Both the position numbers and the translations under genes were made by a program. A stretch of 64,000 nt of DNA from Ptychodera flava (Eukaryota > Hemichordata > Enteropneusta > Ptychoderidae). Where the stretch lies: assembly GCF_041260155.1 (NCBI RefSeq), contig NW_027248277.1, positions 6,507,910 through 6,571,909 of the forward strand, written 5' to 3'. Under the pieces are notes generated by a model, which was not told where the DNA came from, made no database searches, and saw only the letters and a program-made list of their open reading frames with translations. Shown one piece after another: positions 49,057-62,942 of the stretch (its first letter is position 1; every line of letters begins with the position of its first letter).

Positions 49057-49696
49057 CCAGTTTTAGCAAAGTTAGTCCAATATTTCATCACCTTTAATGT
49101 CATATCAACATCTTCCTTGGGTAGAGTCCAGTTCATCCCATCCATGAAATGCCAACCGAAAACGAATGGTAAGTCTTCTGCGTGGGCGGCTTTTATCCAC
49201 TTAACAGACCAGAATGACTTGCTTGGCACATGCGTCATGTGGTACTTGTACACGTTGAAACCGGCCATGGCATATGCGCGCGCTGATGCGTCAGCTGGGC
49301 ATATGAAGTAAACGTCACCGAGCTGTTGGCTTAGGGCGTCACAGTTATCATAGTCCTCGAGATCGGCGTCATCCCAGTTGATGTACATGAGTTTGATTGC
49401 GTCCTTAACAGCCTGTTGGTTTTCATTCGAGCATCGGGAAGGAGACTGCCCATTAAAGACTCATACACCGTTTTGTTCATTGTTAACTTGGATTCGTTCC
49501 ACATGTCAGGCATTGAAAATGCAATGAAATACATCCCTTCGTCAGCCAAGTTACCAATCATGAGATCTAAACCCAACTTTGTGAAAGCCATCTTTTCAAC
49601 AACATTCGATGGGTTCTCAGTCAAGAAATAGCCATCGGCCACGGGAGGAAATACAATTCTAGGAAGTCTTTGGCCGATTATGTTTTCAAGTGTTTC
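49057..49696 (-). CDS. gene 3 exon 6, one base short
   Basis: 640 bp against 641. NLADEGMYFIAFSMPDMWNE is in one frame; after a base loss in the Asn-Gln segment (RMKTNxxVKDA in the other copies) the rest (YINWDDADLEDY to MKYWTNFAKTG, with the catalytic His) lies in another. Confidence 0.85.
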
Positions 49697-49918
49697 CTGT
49701 GAAGAGTGAAATTAATATCGATGAGATATTGGATATCACTTGCAGGAATTAATGAAGAAATATTCAAATGTTAGTTCGTCCAAATAAAATGAAGGTGGAA
49801 AGAATAAATGCAAAGATTCATGATGAAGGGATCGGTGAACGGAAGGGCGGGTGGATGCATAGGGGATAAAAGGATGGACAGAAGGGCAGATGGACAGACA
49901 CACAGACATAAACTTCAA

Positions 49919-50562
<644 letters not shown>

Positions 50563-51280
50563 TTTGAGTTGAAAGCATCTCTCTAATCATATGGCCTGGT
50601 AGAAAGGTGACCATTAGAGTCATATTCTAGGAAAATATCCAGATATGAAGCAGCAGAGGCCGTTTCTGTATATTTTTTTTTAATCAACATTTGTGAATGA
50701 TAAATCCTAGCGAGATTCTCACTTAATCGGGAGGTAATCATTTAATTAACATCGTCTATGTATCTAAATGTATGGATGAAAGTTCTAGCTACAGAATACG
50801 TTCTGCCTCATATGAGTACAAATGTAAGTCTGCAAGCAAGAGAGTACAGTTAGTGCCCATTAGAATTCCTATACGCTGTTGGAAAATTTGTCCTCCAAAT
50901 TCAACAACTATGTTGTCGATTAGTAAGATTTTTAAAAATATGTAGAATTATACCCTGATACTACATACTTGTAACGGTGTGATTCATTTTGTAGAAAAAG
51001 GCTTTGTTGATGATGTTTTTCAAGCGTTCTTGCAATTTATTGTGTGGCATCTGGTATACATTGTGGAAAAATCGAAAATTTTAATAGATGTTATTTTAGA
51101 AATAGCTCTCGATTTCTAATTATCCAGGAGTTCCTTGGAATTTTAGACAGAAACGTGATGTGTAGTTTGAAATTTTGAATAACTAAAATCGTTATAAAGG
51201 AAAAGTGAAGACACAATTGGAATGCTATTCTGCATTGGTAGCTGTATGGGTACAGACAAACACAGTAACATGATTCTCAC
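50563..51280 (-). other. gene 3 intron 5, remainder
   Basis: Unique sequence with no gene or repeat that I recognise. Confidence 0.4.
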
Positions 51281-51460
51281 CTTTGTTTTTGTGATGTCTG
51301 AGAATTCTTTAAAATCCTGAGCTGGCAGAGCACGGAGACATTGAATCAACTCTTCGGTCGTTTTTCGGTCACACCCTACCAGTTTACCAAGTCCGTGGGC
51401 CGTTTTCCTCTGCATACGGGAATCTGTGCTGAAATACCCCTTCATAAACACACTTGCACT
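51281..51460 (-). CDS. gene 3 exon 5
   Basis: 180 bp, VFMKGYFSTDSRMQRKTAHG ... FSDITKTK. Open; one codon longer than in genes 1 and 2. Confidence 0.9.
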
Positions 51461-51981
51461 CTGATATTGAATGAGAAATAAAATAAATCTTTTAATGTAT
51501 ACGTGTTGAAGTCAGATACTCATTAATAAATCGTATGTGAAAAAACTGCCCTTTTTGTTGCAAAAATCGTGCTGAAATCCTCAGAACTCTAAATAATATT
51601 ACTCAACGTAAGTAAATCATAAAAGTCTCAGTCGGTCTACCATATTTTCAATTTTGTATATTTTATATATATATTTTGTATATTTGTCCTTGTACAACAC
51701 ATGATTACAGGAGCAAAATGTCAAGGTTTAGGTTATACAGGACTTTAATACTGGAGGTGGCTGAAAAGATGAAAAATGAACGGGTTTAGCTAGTTTAATG
51801 AGCTGACAGATTTTTTCCATGACAGCGATTACATATTAATGTATTCATGAGATCACTTTATCAAACTCTTGTGGTGCTAAGTTTGGTTATTACCCACAAT
51901 GCATTTTAACATCATGTAGTTTACCCATGGCACGAGGGAAAAACTATTTAAGGGAGCGAAACTTAAAATGATGAAGAGACA

Positions 51982-52822
51982 CACAGTAAGTGAGGCTACC
52001 CACAATTCCCCTTGATTTGTTTACTCTGACATTTTTTGCTAAAGGCTTTTTCAATTTTATCAGTTTCTTAACAATTTTTAACTTACAATTTAAGTTCAGG
52101 ATTATTTGTTAAAACTATGTTCCAAAATAATTGATTATGTTTAAAATTCAAGAGTAAATTGAATTAGAAGTCGATGTTTGGAGGTGCTAAAAATAGCACA
52201 TTTTTCAAGATAAACTTATCAGCAACTAAGATGGTCTCATCATACCACCTGTCAGACATGCAAATTTCCTTTGTTACGAACATTAAAAAAAATCAATACC
52301 CTTTGTTTTACCAACAGAGATGCAACTTATTCCCTTAGTTTTCTTGAAAATAGTGTGTATGGCTGTCAAAAATCTCTGTCGACAAAATTACAAAACTGCT
52401 ATCTCCTCCCACTGCATAAAAAACCCAATAATTCAGATAAATACACATTAATGTGTTGCCTGTATTATAGTATAATACACGTGAATTCACATGAATCCAC
52501 ATGAATACAGGCTTGCTGAATACAAAAAATGGATTCTTGACTGTATTCATCTGTATATGCACTCTTCAGCTAAAATACAGGCAATAATCCATGTTAATAC
52601 AGTAAGTATTATTAGGTTTTCATGCAGTGTCCGTGAAAAAGAGGTTGATCTTCTCATTATTCACAGTGAGAAATCAGAAAATTATGATTATCAGAACTAT
52701 GTTGCCAGAATTTTGAAATATGGACCGAGTTGTTCTGTGTACAGAAGAAATTTGCTTCAGTTCAGTGAGTGATCTCCGTGTGTACAGATCATGGAGAATT
52801 CTGGGTAGCCTCACTTACTGTG
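51982..52822. mobile_element. transposon with CACAGTA ends and 5-bp target duplication, gene 3 intron 4
   Basis: 841 bp including a nested 220-bp MITE. Both ends read inward CACAGTAAGTGAGGCTACCC and stay similar for about 45 bp. AGACA flanks both sides (51977-51981, 52823-52827), and unit 4 has the uninterrupted site GAAGAGATATTTAAACC near 63833. A 5-bp duplication with a CAC-starting heptamer is the pattern of Transib and RAG-like (ProtoRAG) transposons; CACAGTA differs from the RSS heptamer CACAGTG only in the last base. No RAG1-like coding sequence is present, so it is non-autonomous and its class is unproven. Confidence 0.7.
52410..52629. mobile_element. CACTG-type MITE, second copy, nested
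   Basis: 220 bp, same family as 38814-39032 but in the opposite orientation. Ends CACTGCAT / ATGCAGTG, flanked by TCC on both sides (52407-52409, 52630-52632). Confidence 0.75.
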
Positions 52823-53149
52823 AGACATATAAACCACGGGTAACCCGAAAAGAACTCTTCAAAAGTAGTTCTGAATGCCCTTCTATGACTCCTGAGATCA
52901 GGCATCATAGTAGGTGTGCATCTTGTTTGTTGGGAGATCATTTATACTCTCCACTTAGATGCATAATGTTGAGTACACAATGAAATACTATTCGTTTTAA
53001 CGAGAAATCGTGATCTTTGACTTAAATCACGCCATATGTTTTGTGTTGATTCATCCCAAAATTCAGTGATTGAACGAATTTCCTATTATTCAGCTATTGT
53101 TTCATCCAATCCAATTTCCTGTAAACAGTTCAACACTGACCACTGGGAA

Positions 53150-53340
53150 TCATATATTAGGTCCAAACCATTGCCGCCAACTTAAATGTCAAATATCTGT
53201 AAATGTTACGTAATTTGTTTTCTTAGTACCAAACTTTGCATGGTGACCCCTGATTTTATTCTATGTGGTAAGAGAATGGTCAAAAGTTTTATTGAGGAAG
53301 TGTAAGCAAAAGTTTTAAATCTTTCGCTTTAGCAAGACTT
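53150..53340 (+). repeat. dispersed repeat (ACCAAACTTTGCATxGTGAC family)
   Basis: ACCAAACTTTGCATGGTGAC and TGGTAAGAGAATGGTCAAAA blocks match the copy at 8690. Confidence 0.5.
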
Positions 53341-53729
53341 GTTTAAAGTCTCTATTTTGTAATTTTTTTTTGATTTTGTGTTTGTTTTGGTTTGGGAGTG
53401 AACGCTAGAATTCGCGTTCCAGCTGGTTTCATAGGAAACTTGTGAGTGGGCGAATGCTATGAGTTAGGTGTACACAATACAGGAGAGTTTCACCAAAGTC
53501 ACTACTACGCAGACACAAATGTAACGCTTTCAATCTCTAGGGAGACCTGACCTTGGGAGACCTGACCTTAGCTTGGCAAATAGGATCGTATGAAATAAAA
53601 GAGAAACAAGAGAAACTATTGCAAATGGGTTATTTTTAAAAATACACCAACTTGAACAAAGTCTACTTATTACCTTTAGTTAATATTTCACACCAACTGG
53701 ATCTGCACCGCCGTTTAGGCTTTACATAC

Positions 53730-53848
53730 CTGCATTATAACCCTGTGAAAAAGTCCCTGCATCAAGGGAGACAGCAACATGTATTCACAGCTCAATGACC
53801 CAGCACTGTTACCGAACAGGGAAACCTTGTCTTTATCTCCACCAAAAA
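53730..53848 (-). CDS. gene 3 exon 4: nucleophile exon (GNSAG)
   Basis: 119 bp, [20 protein letters not shown] ... GLFHRVIMQ. Open. Intron 3 is only about 145 bp here, against about 1.15 kb in genes 1 and 2. Confidence 0.9.
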
Positions 53849-53958
53849 CTGTACAAAGAAACAAAGGGGATGTTGTGTATCAACTTGTGAATAGTACTAC
53901 ATCTTTAACAACACTTTTAGTGTAAAAACCAGGACAGGGTCACTACACACTTGCTTTA

Positions 53959-54117
<159 letters not shown>

Positions 54118-54145
54118 TCATAAAAAATGTGTAGCTTTCAAAATG

Positions 54146-54150
54146 ACAAA

Positions 54151-54217
<67 letters not shown>

Positions 54218-54221
54218 ATAC
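54146..54221 (+). repeat. (AATA)n microsatellite, gene 3 intron 2
   Basis: About 18 AATA units at the intron position that holds CA/TA arrays in genes 1 and 2. Confidence 0.95.
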
Positions 54222-54654
54222 AAATATGATTGACTACATTAGCCTTGAATTGTACATCATTGGCCGCTTTTTTGCAAGTCACCAAAGTGATGCTAGCTTC
54301 TTTTCTGATCGCTAAGATCAGTCAAACGCTCTCGATTATTTTAAAATGCTCTCTCTCTCTCTCTCTCTCTCGGTACTTTTCGTTTTTGCAGCTGATTTGT
54401 TATCAGTGTAGAGGAAGGCATGTATAACTGACGATTGATTTAACTTCGTAGATTTATTGAGATATTGGTAAAGTCGAACAACATTAATCATAGATGCCCA
54501 TCAGTAAGGCTGAATGGACCTCGATGATAGATATAAGAACTCTCAGTTTTTTCCAATTATTTTTCTGATCGAGTGTTCATTTTATAGCTCTTTGAGAAAG
54601 AAAAAATTGTCAACGTCTGAGTTTTTTTTTTTTTTTTAAGATCGAACACTTATT

Positions 54655-54840
54655 TCTCCTCATGGATAGCGACCATATTGAATTTCAAATATCGGTAAAT
54701 GTAAGGTATTCTGTTTATCTTGTACCAAACTTTGCCTGGTAACCCCTGATTTCAATTCTTATACTGTAAAAGAGTGGCAATTATGGAAAAATTTGGGCAA
54801 AAGGTTAAGTCTTTCACAATCGAAGCTCATACTACCTTAA
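54655..54840 (+). repeat. dispersed repeat, further copies in gene 3
   Basis: ACCAAACTTTGCCTGGTAAC and following blocks. A third partial copy (GGTAAGAGAATGGTTGAAAG) lies at about 55290-55395 in intron 1. Confidence 0.45.
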
Positions 54841-54856
54841 ACGAGCGAATCAGTCA

Positions 54857-55096
<240 letters not shown>

Positions 55097-55784
55097 TCAA
55101 GCTAATTGGTAAATCAGTCTGAAGTGCTTTACAAACGACCCGTTTAGAAAAAATACTCTGATAAAGATTCACCACTGATTATGGTAAAAGGTCACTTTGC
55201 TTTCAGCATGTTCTCCTCCTGGGGCCGCACTGTCCTCGAAAGAATATATGTTGACCTATTTTCGTTCAAATTAACAAGTATGAGAGTAGCTTGGAGACGT
55301 TGGTTTGCACATTGACCTTGGAATTTGTTATTGTTGTGGTAAGAGAATGGTTGAAAGTTTCATTGACCAAAGTTTGAACAAAAATTTGTCTTTCCATTAT
55401 CTCTCTACCCATGTCTTAATATTGTAGACTTGACAAGAATGACGACTTTGACAATCCAGATTTTGACCAATTAATGGCAATTGTAAAGTTTGTACTTTGT
55501 TACTAAGCCGCCCGGGTTACATGGAAAAATCCTATATGTTTAAACGCAACGCAGGCTTCTAATTAGAGCTGTGTTCGTTCTATAGATGTAATATCGCAAC
55601 AACTGCCAACTTGCTGATTGTTATCATTTTCCACGCAACAGTTTAATTATTATCATTTGAAGAGTTCGGACATAAATACATCCGACATGATAAATTTGTC
55701 TCGAGTAAAATCAAGTTAATGTATTTTTCTGTAATAATTTGAAAAAGAAAAAAAACCCGGCTATAACGTTAAAAAAATACTCAC

Positions 55785-56151
55785 ATGGTGTGTCACAGGT
55801 ACGTATACGTTCAGGAAGAGACAGTCCTCGCTCTGCGTCTCTGTCAATTCTTCAAGGGGGTCCAGATACTGAATACAGGCCGATCCAATGCTCGTTGCCC
55901 GATACACCCCACCCCAGTCCACTTTCGTCTGAGGTGGACGAAATCTCAGGTCACCGACTGGTGGTTCGGCGTAGGGTATCCCTTCATAGATGTGAATGGT
56001 ACGATTGATGTTTACATCCGGGTTGCCAGAATATCTCAGACTTGCCGACCAGTTTTCCCGAAGTGATTTCAACCATTGGATCGTCAGCGAACACGATACA
56101 CAGAAAAGCCAGGAAGATAGAAACACAACAATGCGCCCCTTTGGAAGCCAT
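55785..56151 (-). CDS. gene 3 exon 1, one base long
   Basis: MASKGAHCCVSIFLAFLCIV is a signal peptide; DPMVEITSGKLVGKSEIFW follows, then the frame shifts and NPDVNINRTIHIYEGIPYAE continues in the next frame to NVYVPVTHH. 367 bp against 366 in gene 2. Confidence 0.82.
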
Positions 56152-58560
56152 GTTTTTGTCTCCTTTATATACCATGTATGTCTGCCCTTTGTCCCTTATG
56201 TAAGGTCAGAAAGAGGTTACGCAGTGTCAGTGTTACTGAATGCAAGAGCCCTCCACTCATACGTGATTCGTAATTCTTATCCCTCTCGTGCAGTGCGCTT
56301 GGTCGGCTGTCTGATTTATACACTATAGACTCCCTGAGTAGTTGTGAATTTTGACAATCGACCAAGCAGATATTACCTTCCGAGCCAGCTTCACACATCA
56401 GCAGTCAAATTCAAGGGGTTCGGACGCTCTTTCGTGTTCAGGGATCTACTCGACACAGCGGTAGAATCTTCGATCTCATCTTGAGAGGGAATATGTTGCA
56501 GGCAACAACCCGTTAAATTCTTGACGTATGTGTGCATCTGCCAGGGAAAATAATTCCATTGCGGTCGCAACGGGCGTTATGCCAAGCTTCAGAATGACGC
56601 GTCCATGCCGGGAAATAATCGCAAACAGAGCCAATATTTGCAGACACTGAAAGGGCACAGATCAATGGATGCTTCTCAAGACAGATAGACAGTTTATTAC
56701 AGATATGGAAATTGACAATATGACAAAGCTTTATTTGATGTACGATCTGGATTAGTACAAGGTAAATTATGAATTATTTAAAAATTATCATCGAGCATTT
56801 ATTTATTCATTTATTTGTTCATCAATTAATTTACTAAAGTAAATTTCATCCTTCATTTATTTAAAGGTTATTTCTAAAATATCAAGTTGAAAGGCATGCA
56901 CCCAATGAAACACCTGTCAGATATATATACAATTTAATTATAAAAAGTCTGCATAGAAACAAAACTAAATTTACAAACTAAAAGATACCACGAAATCAGA
57001 ATTTAAAAAAAAATCTGCATATTCACGGTTCAACAGAAGCTTAAATTGGTCAGACTTAGACAAATTAAAGTTCTCAGAACTCTTCTTAAATCTTTGTTCC
57101 GCTTTGGTCTAAAAGCTGATTGCAAACTTCTGTTGTTATAAGGAAAACAACTCAGAATACGGTTTCCCGCTATCAATCGTACCGTTATTTCCTACGGTTG
57201 TAGTATTTGACTTGAGGTAAATAAAATGTCGGTACGATACTAAAATATAAAGAAATTAGCTGCATCTAAAAGAGAGATGAGCCATGTCAACAACATGCTG
57301 TTAAAAGCCAAGTTCACGATAAGTTGGTGCGGTCTTAAAAGACAAGTACTAGGAAAAAACTTGTCTTTAAACGTTTCCATTTAATATATTAATAGCTTTT
57401 AATAGGCGACCAAGCAACATAAGAATCTGGACGCCCCAAACACTCTCAGAAAATCTTATTCTAGAATCTTCGAGCAAAGGCTGAGCGATGTGTACAATAG
57501 CAATGCAGCCTTTGATCAACTGATCCAAGTTGTAAAATATTTTGAGACAAAGTCAAGGAATGTATAGCTTCAAGGTAATCAGTGACTTTCGCAGTCTTTT
57601 CTTATAAATGTCATGCACTCGGTAACCGTCCATCTTCGTGTTCACTTCTGTACATCGTTTGATGCTGATTGAATTTGCTACTCTCCCAATTTAAGGACGT
57701 TTTCAGTTACTACACTGTCTGCTTCGAAAGCAAGTACGTTGGGAATGTATTCTCATCGTTCGCCATAGCTGTGGGTCATAGCTGTGGTGTTTTCAGGCGT
57801 AATTTCTGCCTTTTACGGGCTACTTTTGACTTTTACGCGGGGTTAAAACGTAAAAGTCAAAACTAGCCCGTAAAAGGCAGAAATTCTGCCCGAAAACACC
57901 ACAGCTACGGACCCACAGCTACGATCGCCATAGCGAGGACGTTGGCAAGGCGACTTCCGCAGCTGAACTAGGTCAAATCGCCATGCAAATGATATGCTAA
58001 TCTAACTTCCGGTTGAATGAGGAAAAGGTCTATTCATCATGTTTTACATGTTTAATTTTAAAGGAAAAAGGTTTTAGTAATGATAATGATTTAGGATCAT
58101 TGAATTTGTGCGATTATCAGTCATCACTTATGCACAAGATAAGAACATTTTATGACTGGTACAAATGTACTGTCTGAATTGAAAAGTCAACATGATGAAA
58201 ATTGTGGTCATCATTGCGAAATTGATCTGCACGATGTATGGGTACGGATCGAGTTTAAGGAATAAAATCATATTATCGTTGCTGTCTTGCGAATAGATTG
58301 ATCAGACCAGACAGATAATTGACCAAAAGGAAACGGCATTTACTGTTTTGGTAGTATTTATACATGTTTATCAACGCAATCTTGGTAGCATTTATACTAT
58401 GTGTATCAATGCAATCTGTGCGTGTTTTATGAAGGAAAATGTGTGGTGTTCTCACAATATCGAAAAATAAGCTGTATTAACATGATCATCAAAAATAATA
58501 TAAGACACTAAAATTGTTTTTCAAATATAAGCTTACAGCCGTCATTTAACTGTCTTTAGC
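56152..58560. other. spacer between genes 3 and 4
   Basis: Lacks the LRR relic, SINE-like repeat and Penelope-like element found between the other genes. Apart from a short conserved stretch next to gene 3's start and the hairpin at 57767, I see nothing in it. Confidence 0.5.
57767..57920. repeat. long near-perfect hairpin
   Basis: Arms 57767-57837 and 57849-57920 pair over about 71 bp with an 11-base loop. Each arm contains two AGCTGTGG blocks. CGCCATAGC occurs on both sides (57761-57769, 57926-57934), possibly a 9-bp target duplication. Likely a small foldback MITE. Confidence 0.65.
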
Positions 58561-60195
58561 AAATCTTAGCAGATACAAATTCAAAGCAAATGTGTTTGGA
58601 GCTATTATGAAAAAGGGTATACAGCTGACTGCCACTTTGAAACTATTTAAAATAAAACTTGTAAAATACTTTGTTCGCGCCACTAGATACAAAACTCTCA
58701 ATTTGAAAGTCAAAAAGTTAATATCGGACATGTTGCAACCGCTGTGTATTGCTCAGGGTTACTGTTTTATGTTGGAGTCTTTTGTGTACTTTCCTTCTTC
58801 ATCTCCATCTGCGAGACACTTGGTTCCAGGATCTACAAATGCAATACGAGGAACAATACAGAAGCGTTGAGATGCTTGCCGTTACTGAGCATGCGCACAA
58901 CGATGAAGTAAAGCAGAGACTTTAGTCAAGTAATTATCAGAAAGTGAGGGTACTGTATTAAAATGAAAATATAATATACATTTAGTAATTTACAACATAA
59001 AAATGTTATTATCTTAAATTGTTATTCTAATCAGCAAACTGAAAATAAAAATCAGTAAACAATCATACTAAGCTTGGAATCGTAAATGCAAAGATATTTA
59101 TTTTAGTCAAAATTTCCGGGAATTTCAAATTCAAACAAATGTCCCCTAGCCATGACGTGTTAACTCTGCAGAAAATTCCCAAATAATTTAATAGAAGCAA
59201 TGATTCACAGGAAACAGTTATTCAAATTAGGGTATGCGTCATTATACCAAGCTTATGGGGGCGCTGCACCAGACACAGCATATTTTGCTCAAAAATCACT
59301 TTTTGCAAATATTCATTAAATTTTTATTAATTTGTTAAACGAAGATTAAAATTTTGGTTGTCAAGAAGTGTTAATTAATGTAAATTTATGCAAATTGCCC
59401 GATTTTCTGGCTGTTTTCCCTCCCAGTTTTGAAATTCCAAAGAATTTAACTCAACTCTGGCTGGATCAAATTTTCTGTAATTTTCACATTATGTTCTTTA
59501 AATGCTGTTTAACAAAACGACTATTTTGTTTGGCAATAAAGTTCTCACATTTTGAATAAGAGGCTTTTTAATTTTGCTTATCATGATTTTAATCATTTTT
59601 TTCAGTGTCAGTCTTTAAACCCCTCCCATTTTAGAATGAGGATAGATAATGCCAAATAAAAAGTCGTTTTTTTCTACATATACTCTTCTTTCAAGTGAAA
59701 TATTGCATTTCAGAAAATAACGTCAAGTTTTTGACTTAAATTAATTTTTATCATTAATAGCAAAAGTAAGGTTTTTTGCCCCAAAGATACACCCACTTTA
59801 CCCTTTGAGTAAACTACTGCTACCATACTAAACTTAAGTATATAGTATGAGGGGGTTTCCTTGTCATCTTTGATGGGAAATATTGCTTTGAAAAAAATCT
59901 GTGTTGGCAACATGCAGCTGCTCCTTAAGAAAGCTAGCTGTATGCAGTGATATTGATAAGGAGTTAATGTTGGTTGGCGAATTCTCCTGATTATTTAAAG
60001 GACCAGTAGCTGTCAGTTTTTGAAGTTATTTTCACACTGTTTAATTTTTGATGTTAACCGTAATATATTGTTCCATTCCGAAAAGCATGTTGACATACAC
60101 AATTGACTATGTTGGCAAGCTAAACAAAGAAAGTTTCCGCATGAAATGTCGTATCAAACAAAAAAATAACCGCTACCGATTTGTCGATTTAAGTA
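58561..60195. other. spacer downstream of gene 4
   Basis: Co-linear with 1590-3680 but lacks both the Penelope-like element and the Mutator-type foldback element, so it preserves their empty sites. Confidence 0.6.
59257..59924. mobile_element. probable TTAA-target MITE in the unit 4 spacer
   Basis: About 668 bp present only here, with short imperfect inverted ends (GGGGGCGCTGCA and GGAGCAGCTGCA read inward), flanked by TTAT on the left and TTAA on the right. The other units read GCTTAAGAAAG across this point. Confidence 0.5.
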
Positions 60196-60391
60196 TTATT
60201 TACCAGTATTTTTCACCAGGTTAGGAATGAAGTTATTCCAGAAGGCACACTCTTTGGCTTTTAATGCTCGTTTGTTTGACATCGTCAGTGCAATTTCTTT
60301 GTATTGTAATCCGGGAACTTTGAACAGCGGCCAATCATTTCGTGCCTCTTCTTCAATTAAAGTTGCATCCTCTCTTGGAAGGTTTGGATTG
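60196..60391 (-). CDS. gene 4 exon 7: C-terminus
   Basis: 196 bp, NPNLPREDATLIEEEARNDW ... FWNNFIPNLVKNTGK and TAA, with a TTTCAG acceptor. Confidence 0.92.
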
Positions 60392-62685
60392 CTGAAAATG
60401 TAAAGCATTATGTTGGTATAAAAAAACGTTTTAAGTGAATTAAAGTTTTCAGCAACGTGAACGCTCCTCACAATAGATGGAAGTTCTTCGTACCAGTAGA
60501 GACTGAGATAAATGTTTTAAAAAAATTCAATTTAGACGATTACATATGTGTCGTATCAACATGGGTATAATTTATGTTGCGTCAGACATGAGTGTCTCAT
60601 GCAGCACAGATGACATGTCACAAGGAGCTGGCAATATTGGGTAATGACCTTTCTGTGATAAACCCATTCCCAGCATATAACAACTGGTACTAGAGTCAGT
60701 TTTCGGTTCCATTTTATATCACAACGTGCTCACATAACGACGTCCGTGTAAGGGTGCATGAGGGCGTTGCCTCCGAGTGAACACCGTGTTCTTTTGTATT
60801 CATTTTCGCCTAAACATGGTACCATTTTGGTAGTTCACTGATTTCCTTTTTATGTCACTGATGTCGTAAATCAAGTCTTCTAAGAAAGATGACTGATAAT
60901 GAATTAGCAAGTCATACTATACGTAAATTCACTCGTATGTCTTATGCTTATGTTAAACGTGACTAATACAAAGATATATAGGGTAATATATAATAACATG
61001 CCGTATGTTTAATCGTAAATTTGAAAACGGTAATTTGAACCACTTCATGACTCCTGTTCGTCATTGTGTGAGCTAGTTTATTCTTTTCACCCCAAACTTC
61101 AGTTCATTTGACCTTGAGGATGACAGGAGGGTCGAAATTTATGTTTACCAAGTTTAGATAGTGCCAGTCCCTTCACTGATATCATTAGGATGTTACCAAT
61201 GGAGATCGTTCTATGTTACACTTGAGTATACATGACTCAGTGTATATCTCACAGACTGCTACATACTGAATTGACATTATCTCATGCGTCAAAATTCTAA
61301 AGTTTTGATTTTTGATATATTCAGACAGTGGAAGACTTCCATGGTGTTTCCATGGTATTAAAAACAAACGGAATGTCTATTTCAGAAGTCTAGATTTTAT
61401 TGGCATAGCATGCTAGTAGCGCTTGTGTGACGTCTGTATTTGTCTGCGATTCTACTCCTGCAGGTACTTTCCCTGGTTTAAGGTTATTTTAGATTCTATT
61501 TATTACGTAAAATATCTCAAAATCAGACTGCAATCAATAAAAATACGAGCAAAGATAGAAAAGGATAGGAATATAGGTATTAAAGCGAGTGTAAAAAATA
61601 ACTATCGGAAAAGATTAAAAAGTCTGTCATCAGAACATGAGACAAACGCACAGAAAGTGATGACATATCCGTTCACGTTCCGTTTACGTGTGCAATGTTA
61701 GGCTCTCTAATATGGTCGTCAATATACGTAAACATACTGTATGTATATAAAGCATTTAGCCTAGTAAGTGTGTTAGCAAAATTGATGTTATCGTAAAATA
61801 TTGATTTGCTCCAACCTACCCAGTTTTGGCAAAGTTAGTCCAATATTTCATCACCTTCAATGTCATCTCAACCTCTTCTTTAGATATAGTCCAGTTCAAC
61901 CCATCCACAAAATGCCAACCGAAAACGAATGGTATGTCCTCTGCGTGCGTAGCTTTTATCCACTTAACAGGCCATAATGTCTTGCTTGGCACATGCGTCA
62001 TATGGTACTTGTACACTTTGAAACCGGCCTTAGCATATGCGCGCGCTGATGCGTCTGCTGGGCATATGAAGTAAAAGTCACCGAGTTGTTGGCTGAGAGC
62101 GTCACTGTAATCAAGGTCCTCGAAATCGGCGTCATCCCAGTTGATGTACATGAATTTGAGTGCGTCCTTCACAGCCTGGCTGGTTTTCATTCGAGTACCG
62201 GGAAGGAGACTGCTCATCAAAGCCTCATACACGGTTTTGTTCATTGTTAGCTTGGGCTCGTTCCACATGTCAGGCATTGCTAATGCAATGAAATACATCC
62301 CTTCGTCTGCCAAGTTACCCAACATCAGATCTAAACCCGACTTTGTGAAAGCCATCTTTTCAACAATACGCGATGGATTCTCAATCAAGAAATAACCATC
62401 AGCCACCGGAGGAAACACAATATTAGGAAGTGTTTGGCCGATTATGTTTTCAAGTGTTTCCTGTGAAGAGTAAAATTTATATTGATGACATATTGGATAT
62501 AAGTTGCAGGACTTAACAAAGAAACATTCAAATATTAGTTCATCCAAATGAAAGGAAGGTGCACAGAAACAAAGAAAAGGTTGACGATGAACGGATGTGG
62601 GAATAGGAGGGTTGATGAATACAAAGAACTATGGCCGGAAGGACGGAGACACAGACATACAGACTTTCAGACAGACGATCATGCT

Positions 62686-62778
<93 letters not shown>

Positions 62779-62779
62779 G

Positions 62780-62850
<71 letters not shown>

Positions 62851-62851
62851 G

Positions 62852-62942
<91 letters not shown>

